64,000 bases of DNA from Cryptomeria japonica. Its lineage: Eukaryota > Streptophyta > Pinopsida > Cupressales > Cupressaceae. The DNA is taken from positions 613,652,977-613,716,976 of the forward strand of contig NC_081408.1 in assembly GCF_030272615.1 (NCBI RefSeq), read 5' to 3'. The position numbers and the translations under genes were made by a program. The notes under the pieces are model-generated. The model was not told the origin of the DNA. It did no database searches and was given only the letters and a program-made list of their open reading frames with translations. Below are positions 48,895-64,000 of this stretch, one piece after another. Each line of letters starts with the position of its first letter. Positions within the stretch are counted from its first letter, which is position 1.

Positions 48895-50360
48895 CTTTCT
48901 TTTCCCATTTATTCTATTTTCCCTTCTGCTTGCGACAAACGATCGTGCATGCAACACTGTCATTAGGAACATTCAAAGAAAAAGCAGGTAGGAAAGACCT
49001 CGCAGAGTTACCACTAGACTGCAGTTGCAGAACAACAAACTGTTGTTGTAGAACAACATCAAGAGCAGAATCGCCAGGAGAAGAGAGAAACTATGGAGCA
49101 GGAGCAACATATGTAGGAGCCAAGGGGGCAGAAGAGTCCACGATAACAATAACATCAGTAGTAAGGGGCACCTCATCTTGAGAGGATTCAATCGAAACAA
49201 AGTCTGAAGCATTAATTGTCAAGTGATCTTCAGTAACATCCTTCCACCAAGTAGCAGCACCTCTGCGGCGAGAGAGAGAACAATCTGAACCTAAGTGACT
49301 TGTTGAGAAGCACCTTCGGCAGCAAAAGGGGAGGCCCTCATAATCCAACAGTTGAGTCCAAGGCCTATCCCCAACCATAAGAACCACATCACTGGGAAGG
49401 GCCAAAGATATGTCGACATCAATTAATAGGCGAGCAAAGGTAGAATGACCCATGGAGAACGTGGCATCATCAACCTTCAAGAAGCTGCCAATGGAGTTAC
49501 CGATGGCCTCGAGATAAGGAGGCTCCCAGAAATGCAGAGGGAGATTGGGGAGGCAAACCCAAACCAGAGGAACAAAGAGAGATTCAATAAGGGGGTTGAA
49601 GGAAGAAGTGTAGGGCTTAATAGAGAGAGGGTGATCCCCCCAAGTCCACAACTTTCCCAGAACCAAATCACGATCAAGAGTAGAAGTAAAAGAAGCAACG
49701 AAAAAGCCTTTAGCACAAGGGAAAAACTCAATGCCATGAGCAACTAAAGGCTTCCAAGAATCACTCACCCAGTGATGAAGGTCCGAAAGAGAAGGCCATA
49801 ACTCAGCAAATCTGCAGACCAAAGCACTGGATTGATAAAAATCAATATTCTCCACAACCTCCCGACCACAGACCACAACAGGAGAAGTCTTGGCACAAGG
49901 AAGAGGATGAACCCCCTTGAAGGCTGGGCAACAGATCTGGCCACACGAGAAAAGCTTTGATTCCCAACAAAAGGTGGTCTAGGCAGAGCATTAGCACCCA
50001 CATGAGGGTCGTCAAGAGCACTACCAATTCGAGGAGAGTCCCCATTAACCTGAACATCACCAGCAACAAGAAGGGCATCTAGATCCAAAACCGGATCAGA
50101 GACGCCAGTCGTGGGGGAACCAGCACGAAAACCCAACGCAGAGGGCATGGGTGCAGACAACCCAACCATGAGGTCAGAAGGGCATCCACCACCAGCCAAA
50201 CATTGTGTAGGAGGGAGAATAGCGCGACAACAGACGTAGACCCATACAAAGCCCCACCCGATAGAGACTGCCCAAGCCCAGGCACAGAGGTCGAATGAGC
50301 GAGGGAAGGAGCCGTTAGAGCCAAACTCGAATGAGCGGGAGCAAACATCGTTCAAAATTA
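48895..50360 (-). mobile_element. LINE-like element L7 (subfamily A), 3' UTR missing
   Basis: ORF1 begins at ATG 50348 and coding similarity ends near 48905 (DSVACTIVCRKQKGK). The usual 3' UTR and TTAATAAAAAA tail are absent, and no target duplication was found, so the copy has lost its 3' end by deletion or recombination. On its 5' side it abuts, head to head, the LINE endonuclease remnant on the plus strand. Confidence 0.65.
49091..49876 (-). pseudogene. L7 gag-like ORF1 protein, central 261-codon frame
   Basis: This is the cleanest example of the core domain. Order: MVCGREVVENIDFYQSSALV; LVCRFAELWPSLSDLHHW; FFPCAKGFFVASFTSTLDRD; VWVCLPNLPLHFWEPPYLEA; GNSIGSFLKVDDATFSMGHS; FARLLIDVDISLALP; RPWTQLLDYEGLPF; then a complete zinc knuckle CCRRCFSTSHLGSDC, TWWKDVTEDHL and an acidic linker. 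The N-terminus (50348-49880) is in other frames, so a frameshift lies near 49900. Related proteins are plant LINE ORF1 products thought to bind the element RNA. Confidence 0.75.
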
Positions 50361-50399
50361 ACCTTGGATAGGATGTTACTGAATCTCAATGAAAAAATT

Positions 50400-51960
50400 A
50401 ATAATGAAATTGATAATAAAGGATGCAATAAAAAGGAGGGTCCAATAGGGATTACAGGGACATTAGATAATGATAAGACAACAAAAAGGGGAGTAACACT
50501 TGAATTAGTTACTTCACAATCTAGTGATCATACTTTCCCAAGTGAAGAAGTAATTCTTACATATAAAGAATGGGTGGATAAAAGTACAAAAGAAAAAGAG
50601 TAAACCAAGAAGTTAAAAAGACTTATAGCTCTTCTTAAAAGGAAAGAAAAAAAATAAGACTTCCAAAATGCTTTGATAGATTTAGAAGCCCTAAAGAGGA
50701 CCCTCATATGATGTGATGATTATTGATCATTTTTAACTACACCTACTGAAATGTTAGGAGACTTGAGTCCCTAGATAGGAAGTAAATTGTGAAGAGATGT
50801 TTGAACCTTGATAAGCACAAAGATGCAATCCTTCAAGAAGTAAAAATGATAGGTAGTTTCACTCTTGAAACCAACCTCAAATTCATATGGAAAAAATCTT
50901 CTCATTATTTTTATTGAACATGGTAGAGGTAATGGGGGCTCAATCATCTTGCTCTCTAACAAATGGGCTCAATATGTGACTGAATTTGGAATATCTCCAT
51001 ACAATAGATTGTGTGGATTACTATTGAAAAGGACAGCAAGAAATTTGGACTTTATTCAATCTATGCTGCTAATTAGTATAGGGAGAGGATAGATCTTTGG
51101 AAATGAATATGTAATCTGCAAGATATCCCCTAGATTGTAGGGGGATTTTAATATGATTGAGAACAAATAGGATAAATCTGGGGTAGGTAGATGGACTGGA
51201 AAGGAAATAAAAAGTACTTCTGATATAAAATGAAGAATAAACTTAATTTTTTTAATCCTATTTAAGGATTGAAAAGAGAAAACAAAAACATATGGTACAC
51301 TTGGTGTAATTACCAAAAGGAGAATAAAAGAATTTATTGCAGATTAGATAGATTCTATGCCAACGAAGATTTTTTTAGTTTTGACCAAACTTGGGATAAG
51401 GGTAGAGAAAAAGTATATCCCTTCTCTCTATTTGATCACCATCCCATCAAAGTTAAAATATTGATAGCTAATGATAAGCCCAAGGTTTTCATGAGAAAGA
51501 AAAAAATCATTCTTAACAATAGCCTGTTAAAGAATGAGGATTGCAACGAGGCTGTTTTTACTCTTAGAGAGATTAACAAATGGATGTTAAAAGATATGGC
51601 AGCCATTGAGATTTAGAACAATAATGTCAAAACTTGGTTGGTCATATATCAGACGATAGGCAATAAAAAAGCTATGAACAAGAAGAAGATTGAAAGCAAT
51701 CTTCAAGAGGAACTTCTTAGAATAGAATATGAACCACAAAATGATCCAAAAAAATAGAAACAAATGATAAAGTTAATCTCGATCAAAAACTCATTGAGAA
51801 ATTTGCAAGCTGCGAAGACCCAATGATTAAGGTTAAGAGCTAAGGTGAACTGGTTATGTAATGGAGACAGTTTCAAAAGTCTTCTTTAAATATATTAAGG
51901 AGAAGGGAATAAAAGAAGAAGTAGATAATGTGCTTGAGCCAAAATAGCATGTTTTAAATG
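50400..51960 (+). pseudogene. LINE ORF2 endonuclease domain remnant
   Basis: Fragments of an AP-type endonuclease follow in order. EVKMIGSFTLETNLKFIWKK lies at about 50840, the usual place of the catalytic QE(T/V)KM motif. Then GNGGSIILLSNKWAQYVTEF, GDFNMIEN near 51140, YTWCNYQKENKRIYCRLDRF at 51300, and FDHHPIKVK near 51430, where the catalytic SDH motif has Phe for Ser. Such an enzyme nicks target DNA for LINE insertion. Downstream frames to about 51960 could be the start of the RT region, but I see no RT motif. Many stops are present. Confidence 0.7.
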
Positions 51961-52921
51961 GTCATTCGTATTACAAAAACTACCTTGTTCTTTTACTTCC
52001 ACTAGCATGACTGTATATAGTATTTGCAGGAAACCTGAAACTACTAAACGTATCTTCTTTGAATACCTATATGCTAAAGAGCTATAAAATCTTTTTGTTC
52101 AAACCTTAGGGGTTTGGGTGGGCAAAGGTGGGGTAAAATCAGGAAATTCTATTTGGATGTGCAAATTAGTTGGATGAATCTGTTAACCTCTATTGACTCA
52201 CTTTATCTACCGAGATACTATGGTTTTTATGAAAAATGAGAAACTATGAAGGTTTCCAAGGCAGTGGGAGAGCACTTATTAAGTCTATTAGAAGACTCAT
52301 CTTCTATGATATCTCTATGCAGGTTACCATGACGATGGAGATTTCAAAAGATAAGTTTGTCAAATTGCTGAAAATGAGTATTGTGAAGGTCAACAAAACA
52401 AAGATAAATATGCAAGATACACATTCTACTCCTGCGAGGATAATTGGAATTCCAAAAGATGTATAACAAGAAATATCTAGTTGAGACGTTACAGAGAGAC
52501 TTGAGTCTACAACAAGGAGCACGATACACCATAAACCTAAGAGAGGATTTCACAGTTGAAATGGTAAGATCCAATGAGGACCTTTCTACCATTGATACAC
52601 CACTTGGGTGGAATAACATGGATACATATAGTGAAAGCAAGAACTTCTGATTAACAGTTGCATTTTATGGATAATATGGATGTATTAAGTTTATTATGGA
52701 ATTCTGTTATGGAACAATACACTTCACTGATTATGTAGACTTTGAACAGTAAGATATTTATCATGAACAATAATACTATGCTGCTTGTTGTGGACTTTGC
52801 ACAGTCCGGTACTATTACATAGACCTTGCATGGCTAGCCATGATAGCTAGTACTCTTTTTGCAATATATTTTTGTGACCCTGCGTGGTCCAACAGTCTAA
52901 GAATGGTTTAACTTTCTGTGA
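51961..52921. other. Unclassified sequence with short open frames
   Basis: Two overlapping open frames (52236-52466 and 52444-52650) give no recognisable similarity. The stretch 52650-52921 is probably the original sequence downstream of RPT3. Confidence 0.35.
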
Positions 52922-52931
52922 CATGACACAC

Positions 52932-53484
52932 AGTCTCTAATGACGTAATCTTTTGACTATTAGTATACTACATGCAATTCAAAAAAATGACTTTTGGAGA
53001 GAATGCAATTAATAAATTTTATTGTATTTGCTGGCTTACACTTCAACAAAATATTAACAAAACATGTTGTCCAAGGGAGAAAATTAAGATACTATATAAT
53101 TTTTTTATTAAGAACATAACCACACCATTCTCAAACCAAACGATTGCTAATATAAAATGGAAAAGTTACAAAAATCAACATAGATCGAGATGACATTTAT
53201 ACATTTCACATGATTTGAAAATCTTACAAAGAAATATTTCATGTTTCCATAATTACACAAGCTATTAACATAAAATCTTAATTAAGCATACTGAAATGAT
53301 AATTGTTTTCCGGCTAAATATTGTCTGTCTGTATGTTCTGGAAATACATTGATTTTGCTCTATGAATAATCTACTAAGTCTTCAACCAAACGGACTAAAT
53401 TGCAAATAGCTTTGGCTGCTTCCCATCAAAACTTTCTGAACAGCAAAACATTTTCCCTACTTGTAAAATTCGAAATCTGTGTCA
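52932..53484 (-). repeat. Duplicated RPT3 3' end, detached copy
   Basis: This 553-bp block is about 97 percent identical by eye to 56082-56634. It contains the RPT3 3' UTR, the stop codon and the last codons (minus strand TDFEFYK then TAG at 53459-53461). It is separated from the gene by the gypsy remnant. Differences are scattered single bases, so duplication was fairly recent. Its right end directly abuts TGTCATATCCC, the LTR start sequence. Confidence 0.9.
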
Positions 53485-53489
53485 TATCC

Positions 53490-54750
53490 CGTGAATACCA
53501 CGATAATCCGTTGGCAGGGCACCCAGGGTTCTACAAGACATATAAACAAATCAGAGAACAGTATTCTTGGAAAGGACTTAAGAGGGGAGTCCAAAAATAC
53601 GTACAAGAATGCACACAGTGCCAGAGGAACAAGGCAGAACTCAGCCATCCCGCTGGGTTGCTACAACCATTGCCCATTCCCGACCAGAAGTGGGAAAGCA
53701 TTTCGATGGATTTTATCACCGGCCTGCCCAAGGTCGAAGGAAAGGATTGTATCTATATAGTAGTGGACCGTCTCACTAAATATGCACATTTCTTTGCTAT
53801 ATCAAATAAATTCCAAGCATCCCAAGTAGCCTAAGTGTTTTTTATGGGAATCTTCAGACTTCATGGGCTTCCCCAGAATATCATAAGCAACCGAGATAGC
53901 CGGTTTATGGGACAATTTTGGCAAGAAATCTTCAGGATGGCAGGGACTAGTCTCACCCCTAGCACTAGCTATCATCCCCAAACCGATGGACAAACCGAAA
54001 TCGTCAACAAATGGATCGAAGGATATCTAAGAAATTACATCACTGGGCAGCAAAAAGCTTGGACCAAATGGTTACATTTAGGGGAGTATTGTTATAATAC
54101 TACACATCATATGTCGATCTAAATGAGCCCATTCAAAGCACTTTATGGTTATGAACCCACCTCTTTCGGATCACTAATTACTCCAGAAAGTCAAGTGCCG
54201 CGAGCAAGGGATTTTATTCAGGAAAGCATGGACATCCTAAGGACCCTAAAAGATCACATACATCAAGCCCAAAATCAGCAAAAGGTATACGCTGATCATA
54301 ATTGCAGTGAAAGATCATTTGAGGTAGAAGACTTAGTCTTCCTATGGTTGCAGCCTTACAAGCAGTCTTCGTTGAAATCTAGTGGGGCAGAGAAGTTGAA
54401 ACTGCGGTTCTATGGACCCTACCCAATCTCAAGGAAGGTAGGGGAGGTAGCATATGAACTCAAGCTTCCCCCTGACAACCGCATCCACAATGTATTCCAT
54501 GTGTCTAGGTTAAAAAAAACATTGGGACAGTAGATATCCCCATGCAAGGAGTTACCCCCGCTAGATGATGAGGGAAAGTTGACATTGGATCCAGAAGCCT
54601 TTTTGGACATAAGAGAGGAAAATAAAGAATAAGAGCATTGTAGAATACCCATCTTATGGAAAGGGTTACCAGAGGAGGACGCAACCTAGGAAGGTAAAGA
54701 GATCTTCAACCACCCAAATCTCCACATCGCTTGAGGACAAGCAATGTAAG
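53490..54750 (+). pseudogene. Ty3/gypsy integrase, multiple stops
   Basis: One reading frame covers it. The HHCC zinc finger (EYHDNPLAGHPG then CTQCQRNKAE) comes first. The integrase core follows: SMDFITGLP with the first Asp at 53709, VVDRLTKYAHFFAI, then ISNRDSRF, where the second catalytic Asp (normally SDRD) is Asn, then HPQTDGQTEIVN with the Glu at 53997. Next are the C-terminal VFLWLQPYKQS and FYGPYPISRKVGEVAYELKL segments, and a chromodomain-like end (LWKGLPEEDAT). Stops at 53832, 54120 and 54531, and several more after that, inactivate it. The enzyme would have inserted element DNA, with the chromodomain guiding it to chromatin. Confidence 0.85.
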
Positions 54751-54760
54751 GGGGGAGGAC

Positions 54761-56071
54761 TGTCATATCCCATAAAGACAGCGAGATCATGAGAGGCAGA
54801 AACCATATGAGAAATACTCATATATGTATATTCATAACACATTTCAAATTAATAAAATTATATAATTCATTTAAATTGTTTACACCTTAACTAACTTTGG
54901 TAACGAAAGGTTGCAACAATTGCCAAAAACCATCGCTGATAGGTTACCACGCCTTCAAAAGGGGTCGCATGTGTTCTGGAAGGTATTAAACACGCCACCA
55001 ATGGGAGTACAGTGGAAGAGGAGGCGGCAGAAAGGCTGGAAACTAGGCGGAAGCAGTAGACAGGTAACGTTGTTACTTAGCCATGATATTAATGTAATTG
55101 CATGACGATGCTGATTCCTCATACGGGCTGGTCTGTGAACGGATCAGGTCGACGCAGTATGGAGGGAGGTGCTGCTGGTTCTTCCCAGCGATAAAGAACC
55201 AGCGAGTAGAGTGCCCCTCCCCATCATTGGCAGACCGGTACGTCCTCAGGCCAATCCATTGGGGCAGCACAGTGTGTCGGTGTTTATCGTTCTTTATTAA
55301 TGATACTTATAGGCAAATAATATGCAAATTGATTATCAGTAACTTCATTCTAAATCAGATGTGACTGAACATAAATCCAGGAAATGTATAGATAAATTAC
55401 TAATCAATTATAAATCTGAATCAACATATAAACCATTTTGCCACATGGGATTAACCCAAATCTTTAGCATGCTGTAGTATACCTCCCGCCAACATACGAC
55501 CTGCACATCTCGGCTCGGTTGTAAGTCGTAAGATATACTCTAGAAATAGATGAGGATAAACGTAGTCATCTGCATTGATTTGAATTAAGGAAAAGAACAG
55601 TAATCTATGATAGGGGTGATTTTCTGAAATTAAACTAAATATAATAAACTCCAAATAACAGAGTGAATAAAAGATAATTAATTAACACACATTCTGAAAC
55701 CGTTAATCTCTGTTATATAATTTTTTCCCTGCTGTTTCTTGTTTGTCAATACATTCGGAATAAGGGGATTCCAGCCAGGGGTATGCTGGTCCCATCCTCA
55801 GGTAACCCTAGAAGCCCTAAGAGACGGGATGGGTTTGGATGGGCAGCCCAGCCAACCTGGAGTATCCCTGACGTTCCTGAATGGGTCTATTTTTTTAAGT
55901 TTCAGTTATGTAATTAATTCACTATTATGGCTAACATAGATATATCTATTGCAATTATTAACATGTTGCAGGAAACCCTAGATCCGATTCACTGCCCTGT
56001 TCAAACCCTTGGAGTAACAATTTCGACCCTAATCTCAGTCAGGCAGGCAGGTACAACAAAGGTACGTTACA
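54761..56071 (+). repeat. 3' LTR of the gypsy remnant (1311 bp)
   Basis: It runs TGTCATATCCCATAAAGAC to GGTACGTTACA and follows a polypurine tract. It is richer in G+C than its surroundings. Its right end abuts CATG at 56072, the start of the right copy of the RPT3 3' end. Confidence 0.8.
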
Positions 56072-56081
56072 CATGTGACAG

Positions 56082-56606
56082 AGTCTCTAATGACGTAATC
56101 TTTTGACTATTAGTATACTGTATGCAATTCAAAAAAAATGACTTTTGGAGAGAATGCAATTAATAAATTTTATTGTATTTGCTGGCTTACACTTCAACAA
56201 AATATTAACAAAACATGTTGTCCAAGGGAGAAGATTAAAAGACTATATAATTTTTTTATTAAGAATATAACCACACCATTCTCAAACCAAACGATTGCTA
56301 ATATAAAATGGTAAAGTTACAAAAATCAACATAGATCGAGATGACATTTATGCATTTCACATGATTTGAAAATCTTACAAAGAAATATTTCATGTTTCCA
56401 TAATTACACAAGCTATTAACATAAAATCTTAATTAAGCATACTGAAATGATGATTGTTTTCCGGCTAAATATTGTCTGTCTGTATGTTCTGGAAATACAT
56501 TGATTTTGCGCTATGAATAATCTACTAAGTCTTCAACAAAACGGACTAAATTGCAAATAGCTTTGGCTGCTTCCTGTCAAAAATTTCTGAACAGCAAAAC
56601 CTTTTC

Positions 56607-56634
<28 letters not shown>
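56082..56634 (-). repeat. RPT3 3' end, copy attached to the gene
   Basis: Counterpart of 52932-53484. It holds the last codons (56607-56634) and about 525 bp downstream of the stop, taken here as 3' UTR and downstream region. No unique poly(A) site could be assigned. Confidence 0.85.
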
Positions 56635-61938
<5,304 letters not shown>

Positions 61939-62186
61939 TTCTTTAATAGGTATGATGGAAATTAATCTACAGAGAGGCGGTGTTGTCTTAGATATTATCA
62001 AACAACAAGATTAAACAACTTACAAATTGTCAAAGGGCATTATTGTAGATGCTCCTGCTAAAAGACGCAAAGGACACACATCGATAGAGATTGGCTTGGG
62101 AATGGATCATTTTATGTAGGCTGCATATGCAGCCAGCAGGCAGAATTTTTTTTTCATTTAAAAAAAAAAATTAAAAATTAGAATAT
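61939..62186 (-). promoter_or_regulatory. RPT3 5' UTR and proximal promoter region
   Basis: The region just upstream of the start codon must hold the 5' UTR and core promoter, as the MITE begins at 62187. No clear TATA box at a standard distance was recognised. A perfect 16-bp palindrome GGCTGCATATGCAGCC at 62119-62134 is the only notable motif. The transcription start is unknown. Confidence 0.45.
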
Positions 62187-62648
62187 AGGGGAAAGGATTC
62201 AGTAGTTGAGCATGTCCAATTGTTGTGAGGGTTGTTGATACCTTTTGTTCTAAAAATTGAACAAATAAAATATATTGTTTGAAACAAAAAATATCAATTT
62301 TTGTTAGGAAATGTATCAACAGTTATTAGGAAATGTACCAATAGTTGTTAAGAAATGTACTAATATTGTAAAAAGTAACCAATCAAGTGATGCCACATCA
62401 GCTGCACAACTATTGGGGTCTTTTTTGCACACCTATTGGTCTCACTTTTTGGGGGGGCTGTTTTGGACATCTTGGCAAAAAGCATGCTGATGTGGCATCA
62501 TATTTGATGATGTGGCCCTGAAACCTTAGTTATAAGCAAGGGACTTGTCAAGTAAGCTGCTGTAAAAAAACTAGAATGATTTGAAATTTCCAAGTAGGAT
62601 TTTGAGAAGCACGAAGTTAGGGTGCACAACTACTGGGTCCTTTCCCCT
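62187..62648. mobile_element. MITE-like element, copy 2 (462 bp)
   Basis: The left end AGGGGAAAGGATTCAGTAG and the right end (reverse complement AGGGGAAAGGACCCAGTAG) form about 25 bp of nearly perfect inverted repeat, continuing TTG.GCA. An internal inverted repeat TGATGCCACATCAGC / GCTGATGTGGCATCA is at about 62388 and 62489, so the RNA could fold. TTGTTAGGAAATGTA-like text repeats three times at 62303-62360. No coding capacity; flanking duplication unclear. Confidence 0.7.
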
Positions 62649-62998
62649 AATTGTGTACTGATTTTTAATTTTTTAATAAATATGAAAATCATTATGATAT
62701 AGTATATAATTCAATGAACGTACAAGAAATAGTATCATGTTTATAGATTTTAACATATATTAGTATTTACCAGCAATTGCACCTTGGTGTGTAATGGGTA
62801 CGTCGAATAGGCATGGAAGGTCAATTGGTAGGCCATTTAACAATTCATGTTGTTTGTGCAAAAAATGTCTTAATGGAGAAGTGATTGCTTCAAATCAATT
62901 ATACATCCACTTGTAGGGATCCAAACACAAATGGGCAAAAAACCTCTAAATTAGGAAGATAAATAGGCTTGATTACCAATAGGCTCATGTTATGTTTG
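62649..62998. other. Intergenic, no gene recognised
   Basis: Nothing recognised. Confidence 0.4.
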
Positions 62999-63400
62999 TA
63001 ATAGTGAAAGAGTGAGTGAGAAAGAAATATATACAAATAAAAAATAGGGGGAAGAGTGAGAGAGAGAGAGGGTAAGTAGATAGAGATAGAGACAGAGATG
63101 AAGATGGAGATGGAGATGGAGATGGAGAGATAAAGAGAGAGAGGAGAGAGGGATAGAGATAGAAGAGATAAATATATTGAGAGGGAGAGAGAAAAGGAGA
63201 GATAGAAAGATAAATATTTAAGCAGGGAATGATATATAGATAGATTTAGAGAGAGAAATAGAAATGGGAGTAGAGAGATTGAGAGATAATTAGAGAAAAA
63301 TATAGAGAGAGGTGGAAGAAGGAATTTGGAGAGGTAAAGATATATAGATATAGAGGTCTAAGGAAAGAGAGAGAGAGAGAGAGAGGGGGTGGGGTTGTAA
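62999..63400. repeat. GA-rich simple sequence
   Basis: About 400 bp of almost unbroken purine text on the plus strand made of GAGA, GATA and GGAGAT runs, for example GATGGAGATGGAGATGGAGA near 63102. Confidence 0.9.
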
Positions 63401-64000
63401 CATGCTAAAAATTTAAAAGAAACATTTATTCAAAAATGTAACTAACTGAAAACGAATGTATCCATTGCAAATATAGTCGTTAACATAATCATTACAAGTA
63501 ACATAAAAGGAAGAGAATTTTTTTTTTTTTTTTGAACAAGGATAACAATAACTGGAAGTAATCACATTGAACTAAAATCAAACATATATGTAAGATAAAG
63601 AAATAAACAACATTGCATTAAATGAAAGATAGAGAGGGTTTAGAGAGTACTTTTCAACTAATGCTAACATTTTGAACTTCATAACTCTGTCATGATACCA
63701 GTGAAGAGGGAAAGTATCATTAGGGCACTTTTCCGCCCAACCACAGACTATCTAGTCCCTCGTACCATATCCAACTGGATTGGCCCGACCCTTCGCAGGG
63801 AGGTAACAGAAAAAGGGAACTCAATGCCTTTTGAGACTTGGTGTTAGGACTTACAAGCATTAGTTAGTCATAAACAAAGGGTAACTCCCTACTAGTATGA
63901 CACTTCTGACTAGAGGTGTATCTGGTACTAAATATCAAACAAATGCATGCATTACGCAACACCATCTTGGCCAAGGTTTTATATTGCAAGCATGAATTAA
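63401..64000. other. Retroelement-like sequence, related to 19.9 kb
   Basis: Bases 63730-63810 (CGCCCAACCACAGAC, CCCGACCCTTCGCAGGG) resemble 19926-19960 (CGCTCAACCACAAAC, CCCGACCCTTTGTAGGG) inside the probable solo LTR. A T17 run lies near 63520. It is probably an LTR fragment that continues beyond the window. Confidence 0.35.

Larger units (their letters stand above)
53480..56071 (+). mobile_element. Ty3/gypsy remnant: integrase, chromodomain-like end, 3' LTR
   Basis: TGTCATATCCC at 53480 is identical to the first 11 bases of the 3' LTR (54761-56071, ending GGTACGTTACA). It runs straight into integrase codons, so the 5' LTR, gag, protease and RT are gone. A GTAAGGGGGGAGGAC polypurine tract lies just before the 3' LTR. 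The two ends sit exactly against the two copies of the RPT3 3' end. It is classed as gypsy from the integrase and the chromodomain-like end. Confidence 0.85.

Noticed and set aside
48895-50360. Head-to-head pair of L7 and the endonuclease remnant as one bidirectional LINE
   Set aside because: LINE ORF1 and ORF2 lie on the same strand. The two are on opposite strands and no shared duplication encloses them, so juxtaposition by separate insertions is simpler.
52236-52650. Two overlapping open frames downstream of the LINE endonuclease
   Set aside because: Short, no recognised motif, and overlapping in different frames; not supported as genes.
53457-53648. Minus-strand frame ending in TDFEFYK
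   Set aside because: Not a second gene: only the last RPT3 codons, carried by the duplicated 3' block and fused by chance to antisense integrase sequence.

Overview
The window is nuclear DNA of a land plant with a large, repeat-choked genome. A conifer or other gymnosperm is my guess, from the long first intron and the depth of old, nested retroelements, but nothing here proves it. The only gene that looks functional is on the minus strand at 56.6-61.9 kb. It encodes RPT3, an AAA-ATPase subunit of the 26S proteasome, in five exons (416 codons) with a 3.6 kb first intron. A broken U-box/ARM-repeat (PUB-type) gene lies at 6.7-7.6 kb. Almost everything else is transposon debris.

Layout: 1-2.2 kb, hAT transposase pseudogene. 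3.6-5.2 kb, LINE RNase H remnant (minus). 6.7-7.6 kb, PUB pseudogene. 10.1 kb, 221-bp tandem duplication. 13.5 kb, MITE copy. 14.8-23.7 kb, four LINE-like elements inserted head to tail at two sites, the last split by two LTR-type insertions. 24.4-25.7 kb, LINE RNase H remnant. 25.8-27.7 kb, copia RT remnant holding a solo LTR. 30.8-31.7 kb, copia gag/protease debris. 31.8-35.9 kb, two more LINE-like elements, one holding a solo LTR. 36.6-37.9 kb, solo LTR beside copia integrase debris. 38.5-45.1 kb, a complete LTR retrotransposon with an ATTTT target duplication, holding another LINE-like element. 45.7-51.9 kb, LINE ORF1, RNase H and endonuclease remnants. 53.5-56.1 kb, Ty3/gypsy remnant between two copies of the RPT3 3' end. 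56.6-61.9 kb, RPT3. 62.2 kb, second MITE. 63 kb, GA-rich simple sequence.

The most interesting signal is the repeated LINE-like family (copies here called L1 to L9). Each complete copy is only about 1.35-1.8 kb once nested insertions are removed. Each encodes one gag-like protein (DUF4283-type region plus a CCHC zinc knuckle), ends in a fixed TTAATAAAAAA-type tail, and has no endonuclease or reverse transcriptase. Four copies have 17-bp target-site duplications. This is the organisation of an ORF1-only, parasitic LINE derivative, comparable to mammalian HAL1. Second is the RPT3 locus: a 553-bp block holding the 3' UTR and last codons is present twice, exactly abutting both ends of a gypsy remnant.
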